Of a DNA stretch of 64,000 nucleotides, positions 35,524 to 44,131 are shown piece by piece. The DNA comes from an uncultured Cocleimonas sp. (lineage in GTDB: Bacteria; Pseudomonadota; Gammaproteobacteria; Thiotrichales; Thiotrichaceae), in NCBI RefSeq assembly GCF_947495625.1, contig NZ_CANLZW010000006.1, positions 83,536-147,535 on the forward strand, read 5' to 3'. The notes beneath the pieces were generated by a model that saw only the letters and a list, made by a program, of their open reading frames with translations, made no database searches and was not told the DNA's origin. How positions within the stretch are numbered: position 1 is the stretch's first letter; each line of letters opens with the position of its first letter. A program made the position numbers and the translations under genes.

Positions 35524-36393
35524 TTAAAGATTTTCTTTTCTATAGCCTAATTTTATCATTGTATCTTTAATTAGTGGGTTTATACGATCTAATGTCTCAT
35601 TGTTTAATGATTGTTTCCACTTTCCAACGCTTTTCTTTGATACTCTGGAGACGAACTCTTTAAGATGTGCTTTGTCAAACTCGATACCAATTTCTTCTAA
35701 TATTGTTTGAAGTTCAGTTTCAGGCTTATCGACAAAGTTTTCATAGCTGACTCTGGTTATTCTCTCTTTGGGGATATTTCTAAAGTCATCTTCCGACTTT
35801 TCTACGCATTGTTTCCATTGAATTGCACATATTTCATCTAATGTATTTTTTTTTAAAAGATGCTGTAAATCTTTTAGTTGAGGTCCCCAAAAGGCGAGCC
35901 TCTTTTCTTGTGAAAAGACACGATATATTCTGCTCCAGAAATATCTAGTAGCATAATAAGGTAAATCAAAAAAAGGGACATATCTCACTTTTTTAAGCAG
36001 GTAAGGTATGTCTAGTTTTGCGGTCCACCTGAGATTTGCAGAGGCTATAACATCTAGCCCATTTCTTGTAATATATATATAGTGGGCATCGGGAATAACT
36101 TGATCAACAAAGCCCACACGGAGCGAGTTTGCGCAGGTTTTTTCTATCACATATTTCAAATCTTTTTGCTGAGCGAGTTTTTTAAATTGCTTGCGTATAT
36201 AAGTTTTAATAGTGGGTGTTGCAAGCGTAGCAGCAAATTCATCTGTTTCAGAGCGGATGTTGCCATGTCTCCATATATAATTGATCTCATCGCATGGCCA
36301 AGTGCCGACGTTGTCGATAGAGGATAAAATATCTCGTAACATGTTTGTGCCAGAACGAGGTGCACCAATGATTATTATAGTCTTGTATGTCAT
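35524..36393 (-). CDS. PAPS-dependent sulfotransferase family protein
   Basis: 289 residues. The N-terminal IIIIGAPRSGTNMLRDIL is the 5'-phosphosulfate-binding loop, and YIYITRNGLDVIASANLRW is the 3'-phosphate-binding region. The family moves sulfate from PAPS to sugars or other acceptors. Together with two cysC genes in the locus this points to a sulfated polysaccharide. Its ATG overlaps the stop of the upstream glycosyltransferase (TAATG), so the two are translationally coupled and may act on the same residue. Confidence 0.88.
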   Translation of the reverse strand: MTYKTIIIIGAPRSGTNMLRDILSSIDNVGTWPCDEINYIWRHGNIRSETDEFAATLATPTIKTYIRKQFKKLAQQKDLKYVIEKTCANSLRVGFVDQVIPDAHYIYITRNGLDVIASANLRWTAKLDIPYLLKKVRYVPFFDLPYYATRYFWSRIYRVFSQEKRLAFWGPQLKDLQHLLKKNTLDEICAIQWKQCVEKSEDDFRNIPKERITRVSYENFVDKPETELQTILEEIGIEFDKAHLKEFVSRVSKKSVGKWKQSLNNETLDRINPLIKDTMIKLGYRKENL

Positions 36394-37622
36394 TATTTTG
36401 TTTTATGGTTTTTAAAAAGTGATACCCATTTAGGCAAAACATATTGCATGCTGAAATTTATTCTTGAAAAGTCGGATACATTCTTTCTTATTTCTTCTAA
36501 TCTCTCGTTATTTTTATAGAGATCTTCTATTAGATTGGCTAGTTTTTTAGCATCGCCTTGTTTAACAGCAATGCCCAAGTTATTTATAATTACTGATTCA
36601 GATAGCTCGCTGGTTAATTCTGCCATTACAGCAACAGGGATGCCTTCGCACATATAAGTCATTGTTTTGGAAGGGTATGCGTATTTATAAATGCCTTCAT
36701 TGAGTGTAATTAAACAAAGTTGTGAATCTGCAATTAAAGCTCTTGCAATTTCTATGGGTTGATGGCCAAAAAATTTTATTGTTTTTCCTAGATTTTCCCC
36801 TGCCATGTCTTCTAAAGGCAGTTTTGATACGCCTTCACCCAGAAAAACAAATTCAACACTATCATGTTTATGCAAATAATGAGCTGTTTCAATGATAGAT
36901 TCCAGTCCTTGAAAGCGACCAATATTTCCAGCAAATAATACTCTGAATATACCTTTAGGACGAATCATGTCTATTGGGATATTGTTATTTTGTTTCTCTG
37001 CTGTTTGGTTTTTATCTAGAAATGGCACTAATTCAAAATTATTAATGATATGAATGTTTTTGCCATGACAGCCTCGTTCAATTAGTGATTGTTTCATATC
37101 TTGAGATAACACAACCGTAGCTACAGCGTTATCACAGGTTTTCTTGTCAATGCGCTTTAATAAACTTAGGAGATACTTGTTTTTTAAGTGCCCACTAACT
37201 AGCGCTACTTCGGGGTAAATGTCCTGACAATGATAAATGTACTTTGCGCCTACGATTTTACATGCGTATCTTACCGCAAGACCACCTATAAGTGGGGGGG
37301 TGGTCGCTATCATTACAGTATCGGGCTTTTCTTTTAGAAGCTGAATGAATAGTTTAAAAGTAAAGGTTAACATACCGACAATGCGAGAAATAAAGCTAGA
37401 TTTATTTTCAGCTTTTAACTTGAGGCGTTTTACCGTAAACCCGTCAATTTTCTCAATCCAGGGTTGCTGCTCTATTACGTAATTGTTCTTATAGGAAGGT
37501 TGGGTTGATATAACGGTTACGTCATGTTTATCTTTAGCTAAGCAACCTGCTATATGTCTTAGCATCACTGCATAAGGGGGAGTGTCAGGCCAAAAAAAGC
37601 GATGTACGAGAGTAATTTTCAA
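36393..37622 (-). CDS. wbuB: GT4 glycosyltransferase, WbuB-like (probable L-FucNAc transferase)
   Basis: 409-residue GT-B enzyme. The N-terminus HRFFWPDTPPYAVMLRHIA, the segment ATTPPLIGGLAVRYACKIVGAKYIYHCQDIYPEVA and the C-terminal EGIPVAVMAE with GIAVKQGD are typical of WbuB. WbuB adds L-FucNAc and is regularly encoded with the FnlABC pathway, which lies directly upstream here. The codons for TTPPLIGG at 37284-37302 coincide with a copy of the dispersed poly-G motif, with a run of eight G on the plus strand. Confidence 0.85.
   Translation of the reverse strand: MKITLVHRFFWPDTPPYAVMLRHIAGCLAKDKHDVTVISTQPSYKNNYVIEQQPWIEKIDGFTVKRLKLKAENKSSFISRIVGMLTFTFKLFIQLLKEKPDTVMIATTPPLIGGLAVRYACKIVGAKYIYHCQDIYPEVALVSGHLKNKYLLSLLKRIDKKTCDNAVATVVLSQDMKQSLIERGCHGKNIHIINNFELVPFLDKNQTAEKQNNNIPIDMIRPKGIFRVLFAGNIGRFQGLESIIETAHYLHKHDSVEFVFLGEGVSKLPLEDMAGENLGKTIKFFGHQPIEIARALIADSQLCLITLNEGIYKYAYPSKTMTYMCEGIPVAVMAELTSELSESVIINNLGIAVKQGDAKKLANLIEDLYKNNERLEEIRKNVSDFSRINFSMQYVLPKWVSLFKNHKTK
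37284..37302 (+). repeat. dispersed poly-G motif, copy 6, inside the wbuB-like gene
   Basis: ACCTATAAGTGGGGGGGTG, read on the plus strand, lies within the minus-strand glycosyltransferase. The encoded residues TTPPLIGG belong to a conserved family segment, so part of the match may be coding constraint, but the codon choice reproduces the intergenic motif almost base for base. Confidence 0.6.
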
Positions 37623-37628
37623 AATTTA

Positions 37629-38783
37629 TTAATTCCAATCGTAACGGCTAAAATCTTCAAGGTTGCGCCAACGATTTGTAAGCTTTGCTGTGCCTTGTAT
37701 TAATTTAAGCACACGTAACGAAGTATTATTGATTTGATACTCTACTGGGGTTTCCTTAATTGGATAAAGTTTACCCTCTTGAGTAACTATCTCCACAGCT
37801 TGTAGCAATACATCTTTATCTAGGCCAGATAAAATAATACTTCCCGTATCTAATGCTTCCGGTCTTTCAATGGATTGTCTTAGAGTCACCGCAGGAAAAT
37901 CCAGCATGGAAGATTCTTCACTAATCGTGCCACTATCAGAAATAGCACAGAAAGAGTCGACTTGAAGCTTATTGTAATCATGAAAACCAAAAGGTTTCAG
38001 GAAGCGAATATCCCCAATATTTTCACCTAGACCAGCTTGTTCTAATCGAGCTTTGGTGCGTGGGTGTGTAGAAACAATTACTGGTAGTTTAAAGTGTTCG
38101 TTTAATGCAGTTAAGCACTCAACGACTCTTATGAGGTTATCAAGGCTGTCTACATTTTCCTCTCGATGAACGCTAACAATAAAATATTCTTTAGGTTTTA
38201 AATTCAGCTCACTAAGTATTTTTGATTTATTAATACTTTCTTTGTGTGTGTCTAAAACCTCTTTCATCGGAGAGCCAGTAAGGTAGGTAAAACGATGAGA
38301 TAAGCCTTCGGCAAGCAAGTGTCTTCTTGCGTGCTCGGTATATACCAAATTAAAGTCACTGATGTGATCTACCATTTTACGGTTTATTTCTTCTGGTACA
38401 TTCGCATCAAAACTACGGTTGCCAGCTTCCATGTGGTAAGTTGGTATTTTCATTCGTTTGGCCATCAATAAGCCAATAGCGCTGTTAGTGTCTCCAAGGG
38501 CGAGTACTGCATCGGGTTTTTCTTTGAGTAATACTTCTTCTGTTTTTATCAGAATTTCACCTAGTACTTTACCTAGTGAGGAAGTGTCTACCTCAAGGAA
38601 GTAGTCGGGTTTTTTTACACTAAGGTCATCAAAAAAGACTTGATTGAGTTCGTGGTCATAGTTTTGCCCAGTATGCACAAGCACATGATCTGTGAACTTT
38701 TCTAAGGCAGACATTACAGATGCGAGTCGAATAATTTCTGGCCTAGTGCCTAGAATAGTGAGTACTTTTAGTTTTTTGGGCAT
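37629..38783 (-). CDS. fnlC: UDP-N-acetylglucosamine 2-epimerase family, UDP-L-FucNAc pathway
   Basis: 384-residue non-hydrolysing 2-epimerase. It opens KVLTILGTRPEIIRLA and contains LVHTGQNYDHELNQVFF, ALGDTNSAIGLLMAKRMKIPTYHMEAGNRSFD and CAISDSGTISEESSMLDFPAVTLR. The PEEINR and HREENVD motifs are catalytic. In the set with fnlA and fnlB it performs the last step (C-2 epimerisation) to UDP-N-acetyl-L-fucosamine (also called WbjD or CapG). It lies 3 bp from fnlB, which indicates one transcript. Confidence 0.92.
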   Translation of the reverse strand: MPKKLKVLTILGTRPEIIRLASVMSALEKFTDHVLVHTGQNYDHELNQVFFDDLSVKKPDYFLEVDTSSLGKVLGEILIKTEEVLLKEKPDAVLALGDTNSAIGLLMAKRMKIPTYHMEAGNRSFDANVPEEINRKMVDHISDFNLVYTEHARRHLLAEGLSHRFTYLTGSPMKEVLDTHKESINKSKILSELNLKPKEYFIVSVHREENVDSLDNLIRVVECLTALNEHFKLPVIVSTHPRTKARLEQAGLGENIGDIRFLKPFGFHDYNKLQVDSFCAISDSGTISEESSMLDFPAVTLRQSIERPEALDTGSIILSGLDKDVLLQAVEIVTQEGKLYPIKETPVEYQINNTSLRVLKLIQGTAKLTNRWRNLEDFSRYDWN

Positions 38784-38785
38784 AA

Positions 38786-39895
38786 TTAGACCTCTTTAAA
38801 ATAAGTATCTGGTTTTTCTCTATCAAAAACCTCGTTTGCCCACAGCAATAAAATCATTTCTTCGCTTCCAGTATTGCTTATGTCATGGGTGTAGCCAGGA
38901 ATCATTTCAACCACCTGTATTTTCTGGTCACTGACTTTATATTCTATGACTTCATCACCATGAATTTGGCGTAGTCTAATACTTGCTTCGCCTTTTACAA
39001 CCATGAATTTTTCATTTTTAGTATTGTGATAATGATTGCCTCGAGTTACACCCGGGGCCGAGGTTGATATTGAGAATTGGCCGCTATCATGGGTTTTTAA
39101 AAACTCATAAAAAGTGCCTCTTTCGTCCTTGTAACCTTCAATTTCATAAGCAAATTTATCGGTTGGGAGAAAACTCAAATAGGTCGCATATAATGCCCTA
39201 AGGAACCCTCTTCCGACTGGGGGTGTTAGCAAGCTCTTTCGACTTTTAACAAACTCAGATAATAAGTTACTGATAGAACCAAGGCTTTCACGATAAACAG
39301 GAGATACACCTTCATGAGAAATGCCAGATTTGCCTGTTTCGTCTATATGTCTAATAAAGTGTTCTATAACATCGTCAATATAAACGAGATCGAGCTCGAT
39401 ATTTTTATCGCTAATCTCAATAGGTATATCTCTTGAGATGTTATGACACCATGTTGCAATTACGGTGTTGTAGTTAGGCTTCGACCATTTGCCGAATACA
39501 TTGGGTAAACGATATATATAAACAGCAGCTCCCGATTTTTCTGCGTATTCTTGCAGAGCAATTTCACTGCCTAGTTTACTTTTGCCATAGTCATTATCTC
39601 GTTCAACTTGAGTTGAAGAGCTAATAAGAAGTGGCGTCTTTTTTCCAGATTTTAATAATAAGTTGACGAGTTGTTGGGTTAACGCTTCATTGCCTTGATA
39701 AAATTCTTGAATGTCTTTAGGACGATTTATTCCTGCAAGGTGAAATATAAAATCAGCAGAGTTAACAAAGTTTTCAAGATCATCTATTGTGGATGATCTG
39801 GTAAAAGTTATTACTTCTACTCCGTCGATTCTATGAAGGTTTTCGAGAAGATTTTTGCCAATAAATCCATTGCTGCCGGTAACGCCGATTTTCAT
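38786..39895 (-). CDS. fnlB: UDP-2-acetamido-2,6-dideoxy-hexulose reductase with C-terminal cupin
   Basis: 369-residue two-domain protein of the CapF/WbjC type. The N-terminal SDR half begins MKIGVTGSNGFIGKNLLENL, with the active-site Tyr-Lys in NDYGKSKLGSE. The C-terminal half is a cupin with RGNHYHNTKNEKFMVVKGEASIRLR and PGYTHDISNTG. The cupin epimerises and the SDR reduces the keto-sugar in the second and third steps to UDP-L-FucNAc. It is full length with both domains intact. Confidence 0.92.
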   Translation of the reverse strand: MKIGVTGSNGFIGKNLLENLHRIDGVEVITFTRSSTIDDLENFVNSADFIFHLAGINRPKDIQEFYQGNEALTQQLVNLLLKSGKKTPLLISSSTQVERDNDYGKSKLGSEIALQEYAEKSGAAVYIYRLPNVFGKWSKPNYNTVIATWCHNISRDIPIEISDKNIELDLVYIDDVIEHFIRHIDETGKSGISHEGVSPVYRESLGSISNLLSEFVKSRKSLLTPPVGRGFLRALYATYLSFLPTDKFAYEIEGYKDERGTFYEFLKTHDSGQFSISTSAPGVTRGNHYHNTKNEKFMVVKGEASIRLRQIHGDEVIEYKVSDQKIQVVEMIPGYTHDISNTGSEEMILLLWANEVFDREKPDTYFKEV

Positions 39896-39965
39896 ATCTA
39901 TGCCTAATATTAACTATTTGATAGTTAGCATTTTAAAATAATGGAAGTATCTATTGCAAAAAAGT

Positions 39966-39984
39966 GCCCCAAAGTAGGGGGGTG
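39966..39984 (+). repeat. dispersed poly-G motif, copy 7
   Basis: GCCCCAAAGTAGGGGGGTG lies 35 bp beyond the fnlA stop codon, with an A-run and GT on its left. On the minus strand CCCC-TACTTT-GGGG forms a short hairpin before a T-run. The change from CCTA to CCCC keeps pairing possible, which hints at selection for the hairpin. Confidence 0.8.
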
Positions 39985-40018
39985 TGATTATAAGTTAGAA
40001 ACTAGTGCTATTCCAATA

Positions 40019-41032
40019 TTATGAAGTATGTGAAGCAAGTTCCTCTTGCACTTCCGGTAAGGTAAGTAACAACTCTTTAACTTCTGCAATATTTAACTGA
40101 TTTGTATTGTCTGAGGTGTAATCCTCATTGGGAATATCAATATCACCTTCAGAAAAATATTTTTTATAGTTTAAATCTCTACTATCCATGCTGATCTGAT
40201 AGTAATCACCATGATCAATTGAGCGGGATAGTTCTTCGGCCGATGCTAGGGCCTCATACATCTTTTCACCGTGACGAACGCCAATCATTTGTTGTTCCAC
40301 ATCGGAGTTAAATAATTCGCATAAGGCCGTGGCAAGGTCAGAAACGGTACAAGCAGGTGCTTTTTGAATGAAAATATCACCCTGAATAGCATGTTCAAAA
40401 GCATAATTAACTAAATCTACAGATTGAGGTAAAGACATTAAGTATCTAGTCATTTGAGGTGCAGTAATGGTTAGAGGGGTGCCTTCTTTGATGCATTTGA
40501 TGAATAACGGAATGACTGAGCCTCTGGAGTACATAACATTGCCATAACGAACACAGGATATAACTGTTTCATCCTGATCTAAATTTCTAGCATGAGATTG
40601 AGCTACCTTTTCCATCATGGCTTTACTCATACCCATTGCATTTACTGGATAAACCGCTTTATCTGTACTTAAACAAACAATACTTTTAACTTGATTTTCA
40701 ACGGCGGCACGAATTGTATTATCACTACCTTGAATATTGGTCAGAACCGCCTGCATGGGGAAAAATTCACAAGATGGAACTTGTTTCAAAGCACCTGCGT
40801 GAAAGACATAATCAATACCTTTCATTGCAGATTTGATACTTGCGTAATCTCTTACATCTCCAATGTAGAATTTTAAGCGGTCATCATTGTAGTTTATACG
40901 CATATGCTCTTGTTTGGTTTCATCTCTGCTGAAAACTCGAACTTCGGCGCAACCTTTAGAGAGAAGACTATCAACCATTGTTTTACCAAAAGAGCCAGTA
41001 CCGCCAGTAATTAATATTTTTTTATTTAGCAT
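40019..41032 (-). CDS. fnlA: UDP-GlcNAc 4,6-dehydratase / 5-epimerase, UDP-L-FucNAc pathway
   Basis: 337-residue SDR of the FnlA/WbjB/CapE type. GGTGSFGKTMVDSLL binds NAD, and LSTDKAVYPVNAMGMSK is the Ser-Met-Lys catalytic segment. HAGALKQVPSCEFFPMQAV and RHGEKMYEAL are family signatures. It starts the route from UDP-GlcNAc to UDP-L-FucNAc, followed by fnlB and fnlC in the same orientation. Confidence 0.93.
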   Translation of the reverse strand: MLNKKILITGGTGSFGKTMVDSLLSKGCAEVRVFSRDETKQEHMRINYNDDRLKFYIGDVRDYASIKSAMKGIDYVFHAGALKQVPSCEFFPMQAVLTNIQGSDNTIRAAVENQVKSIVCLSTDKAVYPVNAMGMSKAMMEKVAQSHARNLDQDETVISCVRYGNVMYSRGSVIPLFIKCIKEGTPLTITAPQMTRYLMSLPQSVDLVNYAFEHAIQGDIFIQKAPACTVSDLATALCELFNSDVEQQMIGVRHGEKMYEALASAEELSRSIDHGDYYQISMDSRDLNYKKYFSEGDIDIPNEDYTSDNTNQLNIAEVKELLLTLPEVQEELASHTS

Positions 41033-41093
41033 TAGTAATTTATTTCTAAGTTAAAAGAGAATTGTTTAATTAGGAGTGATTTTAGATAACGGA

Positions 41094-41942
41094 CTAGATA
41101 ATATCTTTCCAAATTAGATATGATTTCTTGGATTGTTCATATCTCCAGCGACTTGTACTTTTTTTGAAAGACGCCCCTTCGGCATGCAGTACTAATAGTT
41201 CTTTATCATAAAAATTTTTCCCACTTGCTTTTAATACTTGATCAGATAGAAGCGCCTCTTCTCCACCAAGGAAAACTCTGTCATCAAGCCGGCGTATTTT
41301 TTTGAAAAATACAATTGGTAGTATGTAGCAAGCACCTATTCCTTGATAGATAAACATTGAATCATGTTCAATAGGTGGCTTAGAGTAACTTCTTCGCATT
41401 TTAGTCACAAAGCGTATAAAAAGCGACATAGGGTAGCTATTGAAGTAAACTTTATAAATGAGTTTTCTTAAAGGTGAAAAGCGTTTTAATACGTGAGGGT
41501 TTTGCTTTACTCCATCGAAGGTAATTACATTCGGAGATATCACTAATGTATCCGAAGAATACTTTTTAGCAAAGTATAAAGATAAAAAGTTTTTATCAAA
41601 GACTAAATCATTGTTGCATATGATAACTGAAGTGCTTTTTTCAAGAATTTCATTATAGTAATTATCGATTGCTATATTAAATGCTGGGAAATATCCTATG
41701 TTACTGGAGGACTCAATAATCTCGATAAATTCATTTTCTCCACAAAAATCTTTGATTGCCTCAATATCTTCAGTTTCTGAAGCATTATCTACGATTATTA
41801 TCTTTGATTTAAAGAGCGAGGTTTGTTGACTTAATATGCTTTCCACACACTTTATCGTATCGCTTGCCCCATTATAATTGACCATTATAAATAGGACATT
41901 ATCAGTATAATTTTTTTTTGATTGCTTCATTGTATTAACCAT
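41094..41942 (-). CDS. GT2-family glycosyltransferase
   Basis: 282-residue GT-A enzyme. VLFIMVNYNGASDTIKCVESILSQ opens the fold, IIIVDNASE and NIGYFPAFNIAID follow, and CNNDLVF is the metal-binding DxD-type position. The fold resembles rhamnosyltransferase-type GT2 enzymes of O-antigen loci. The sugar cannot be assigned. The ATG four codons in is also possible. It lies 8 bp after the beta-propeller-like gene. Confidence 0.85.
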   Translation of the reverse strand: MVNTMKQSKKNYTDNVLFIMVNYNGASDTIKCVESILSQQTSLFKSKIIIVDNASETEDIEAIKDFCGENEFIEIIESSSNIGYFPAFNIAIDNYYNEILEKSTSVIICNNDLVFDKNFLSLYFAKKYSSDTLVISPNVITFDGVKQNPHVLKRFSPLRKLIYKVYFNSYPMSLFIRFVTKMRRSYSKPPIEHDSMFIYQGIGACYILPIVFFKKIRRLDDRVFLGGEEALLSDQVLKASGKNFYDKELLVLHAEGASFKKSTSRWRYEQSKKSYLIWKDII

Positions 41943-41950
41943 TAATTACT

Positions 41951-42988
41951 TTATTCAACAATAACTTTAAATACTTTTTTTCTAATTCCTATGAGTCCTT
42001 GTGAAGAGAAATACTGTATAGGAGTGTTGTCGCTATTATAAGAAAACTCAATAAGGCCCGCTTGAAAGTATTTTACAAAAAATCGCATACCAAAAAAATC
42101 TTTTTTATATTTCGAAATTAGTTTAAGCTGGTCATTAGCTACTTCTAATATTTGAGATTCTGCAGATGATTGTGAAGGGCATAATTCAGATGTCGATCCA
42201 ATTAAAACAGTTTCACCTAGAGTTGCAGAATAGTAAGAGGGGCCATTAACATTTCCTATTATAGTTCGCGCCAACGAATCTCTCTCGATCTTTAGTACAT
42301 GGTTTTGTACGAATTCCGCATCCATTGCATAATAAATATTATTTTTTGTAAAGCAGGGAGTGATTGCTCTCCATGTCTCATCTCCACGACCAATTATTTC
42401 AAATGAAGAGAAGTCATTATAGGTTCGACCAATAAGGCATTCGGTTCCAATATCACCAGTTAAAACCCATATGGAATTATCAAAACTATCGTAATGGACA
42501 CCATGTATATGTCTTATTTCGTTGGAATCAAAAGTATAAGCTACGGTTGCGACTTTGCTTCCACTTTTAAGTTTATATACCCTCATTTCTTTTCTTTCAG
42601 GATTACTTATATATTCACCAAAATAAAGCGTACTTTTTAAAGTTTTTGCCACTCCACCCCGTAAAATTTTAAAAGGTCTATCTACTCCTTTAATCATCGA
42701 CCATTTGCCATCTGACAACACAAACTGCCATTTATTAAAACAAACAAAAAGTTCGTTTTCTGATATAGGTACGATATTGTAAATTTTTAATCTTAATAAT
42801 CGTGAAATTATAGATGAATTTGATAGTATTCTATGCTTAAAACTGACTGGTACTGTTCCAAGATAATTTATTTTATCTGTTAAAAAGTCATAAAAATAAA
42901 TCTTAGGACCTTTGCTTAAATATAAACCCTTTTCGAGTTGATATTGGACTGTAAAGCCTTTCAAGTGAGGCTGGTTTTCTAATTTCAT
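41951..42988 (-). CDS. unknown protein with beta-propeller-like repeats, in the EPS locus
   Basis: 345 residues, no signal peptide and no TM segment. Repeated short strands of the type GLYLSKGPKIYFYD, LYFGEYISNPER, HIHGVHYDSFDNSIWVLTGDIGTE and IYYAMDAEFVQNHVLKI resemble the blades of a six- or seven-bladed propeller. Similar uncharacterised proteins occur among glycosyltransferase genes in other O-antigen or EPS loci. It might be a sugar-binding or modifying enzyme; no catalytic motif is visible. Confidence 0.65.
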   Translation of the reverse strand: MKLENQPHLKGFTVQYQLEKGLYLSKGPKIYFYDFLTDKINYLGTVPVSFKHRILSNSSIISRLLRLKIYNIVPISENELFVCFNKWQFVLSDGKWSMIKGVDRPFKILRGGVAKTLKSTLYFGEYISNPERKEMRVYKLKSGSKVATVAYTFDSNEIRHIHGVHYDSFDNSIWVLTGDIGTECLIGRTYNDFSSFEIIGRGDETWRAITPCFTKNNIYYAMDAEFVQNHVLKIERDSLARTIIGNVNGPSYYSATLGETVLIGSTSELCPSQSSAESQILEVANDQLKLISKYKKDFFGMRFFVKYFQAGLIEFSYNSDNTPIQYFSSQGLIGIRKKVFKVIVE

Positions 42989-43077
42989 AAGATATTGTTA
43001 TCTTCATATTTGAGAGGTAGATATTATACTAATAATTGTCAATATATTAAATTTGATGGCTGTAGTTGGCTTTAGAA

Positions 43078-44061
43078 CTATTTGAGTAACCATTTAATAT
43101 ACCAAGGGATATAGTAAGGATAACCACAGTGCTTTTTTTGATTAAGAAAGTCAATTAAGTCCTTGCTTTGGCAAACAGCTAGGTTCAATCCTCCTTGTGT
43201 TTTTTCATATTGAAATATATTGTTTTTCTTGAGATCATAATTCAATCTCTTTTCACAGTAGAATAATGCCCATTTAGGGTCCCGTTCATTTATATTAATT
43301 TCAGTCTTCTCAAGGCCATTGATAATATTAAACTTTCTATTTCGATACCAGTTTTTGATTGGCCACTCGGTTTCGAAAAGATCCTCGGCAGTATGTATCA
43401 TCGTTAAGCTATGAGCGACATCTATATCAATCATTATAATTTTAGCGTTTAAATTTAAGCATTGCTCCCATGGGGTATTTGAACCACAAGGATAGTTAAC
43501 CGTTTTATCATCTTCACCTATTATCTGTTTTGCTCTAAAGCCTCTTGCAGCTAAAGTGTTTATCGGTATTGAGCTATGGTAGACATCCTCTTGTCTAACG
43601 AAGTAACGAGGTAAGAGGCCTGTCCAAATCTTGTTTTTTCGTTTATTAAATTCAAACGGCTTTTCAAAGTTAGAATAATCAAAGCGTTCAAATTTCTCAG
43701 GTGATTCTTTGTGTTTGGGAAAAGCCGGAAATACTAGAGTGCCTTTCGATTTTATAATTGACTCTAAAGACCGAATTATGTCATCAGGTTTATGGCCATC
43801 TTTATTTAGTTTTGTCGTTGATGAGTGAACTAGTATAGTGTCGCCTTCATCTATTCCCATTTTTATCAAAGAAGAGCGCATTTCATCAAGTAAAGAAGAG
43901 TTTTTTTCAATTTTCATTGGAACTATATTTTTTGATTTTTTACGGGAGCGTGAAGAAATTCTGTTGCCAATATTGTGGAAAATACGGCTACGCCAATATA
44001 GATTTCTATACAAAATTTCAATTACTGGAAATTTTGCAATAATAATAGATGTGATTTTCAT
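43078..44061 (-). CDS. AAC(3)-family N-acetyltransferase, likely polysaccharide modification
   Basis: 327 residues. DTILVHSSTTKLN, GTLVFPAFP, a Ser-His region HSSIPINTLAARG and the HTAEDLFETEWP segment match the aminoglycoside 3-N-acetyltransferase fold. Members in surface-polysaccharide loci presumably acylate amino sugars (or form amides) rather than inactivate antibiotics. That is the more likely role here, between a propeller-like protein and Wzy. The N-terminal 50 residues are basic and may bind membrane. Confidence 0.8.
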   Translation of the reverse strand: MKITSIIIAKFPVIEILYRNLYWRSRIFHNIGNRISSRSRKKSKNIVPMKIEKNSSLLDEMRSSLIKMGIDEGDTILVHSSTTKLNKDGHKPDDIIRSLESIIKSKGTLVFPAFPKHKESPEKFERFDYSNFEKPFEFNKRKNKIWTGLLPRYFVRQEDVYHSSIPINTLAARGFRAKQIIGEDDKTVNYPCGSNTPWEQCLNLNAKIIMIDIDVAHSLTMIHTAEDLFETEWPIKNWYRNRKFNIINGLEKTEININERDPKWALFYCEKRLNYDLKKNNIFQYEKTQGGLNLAVCQSKDLIDFLNQKKHCGYPYYIPWYIKWLLK

Positions 44062-44131
44062 ATGAGAGTAGTTATTGATAAGTTAATTTAAGTAAGATTC
44101 GGTTTAGATAAATGTGGCATGGTCATAGTTT

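Noticed and set aside
37571..37588. ATAAGGGGGAGTG at the start of the wbuB-like gene
   Set aside because: Only partial similarity; encodes the conserved WPDTPPYA of the family.
39213..39230. ACTGGGGGTG in fnlB as a motif copy
   Set aside because: Too short a match, within ordinary coding sequence.
43078..44061. Aminoglycoside resistance gene
   Set aside because: AAC(3) fold but embedded in a capsule locus; resistance cannot be claimed from the fold.
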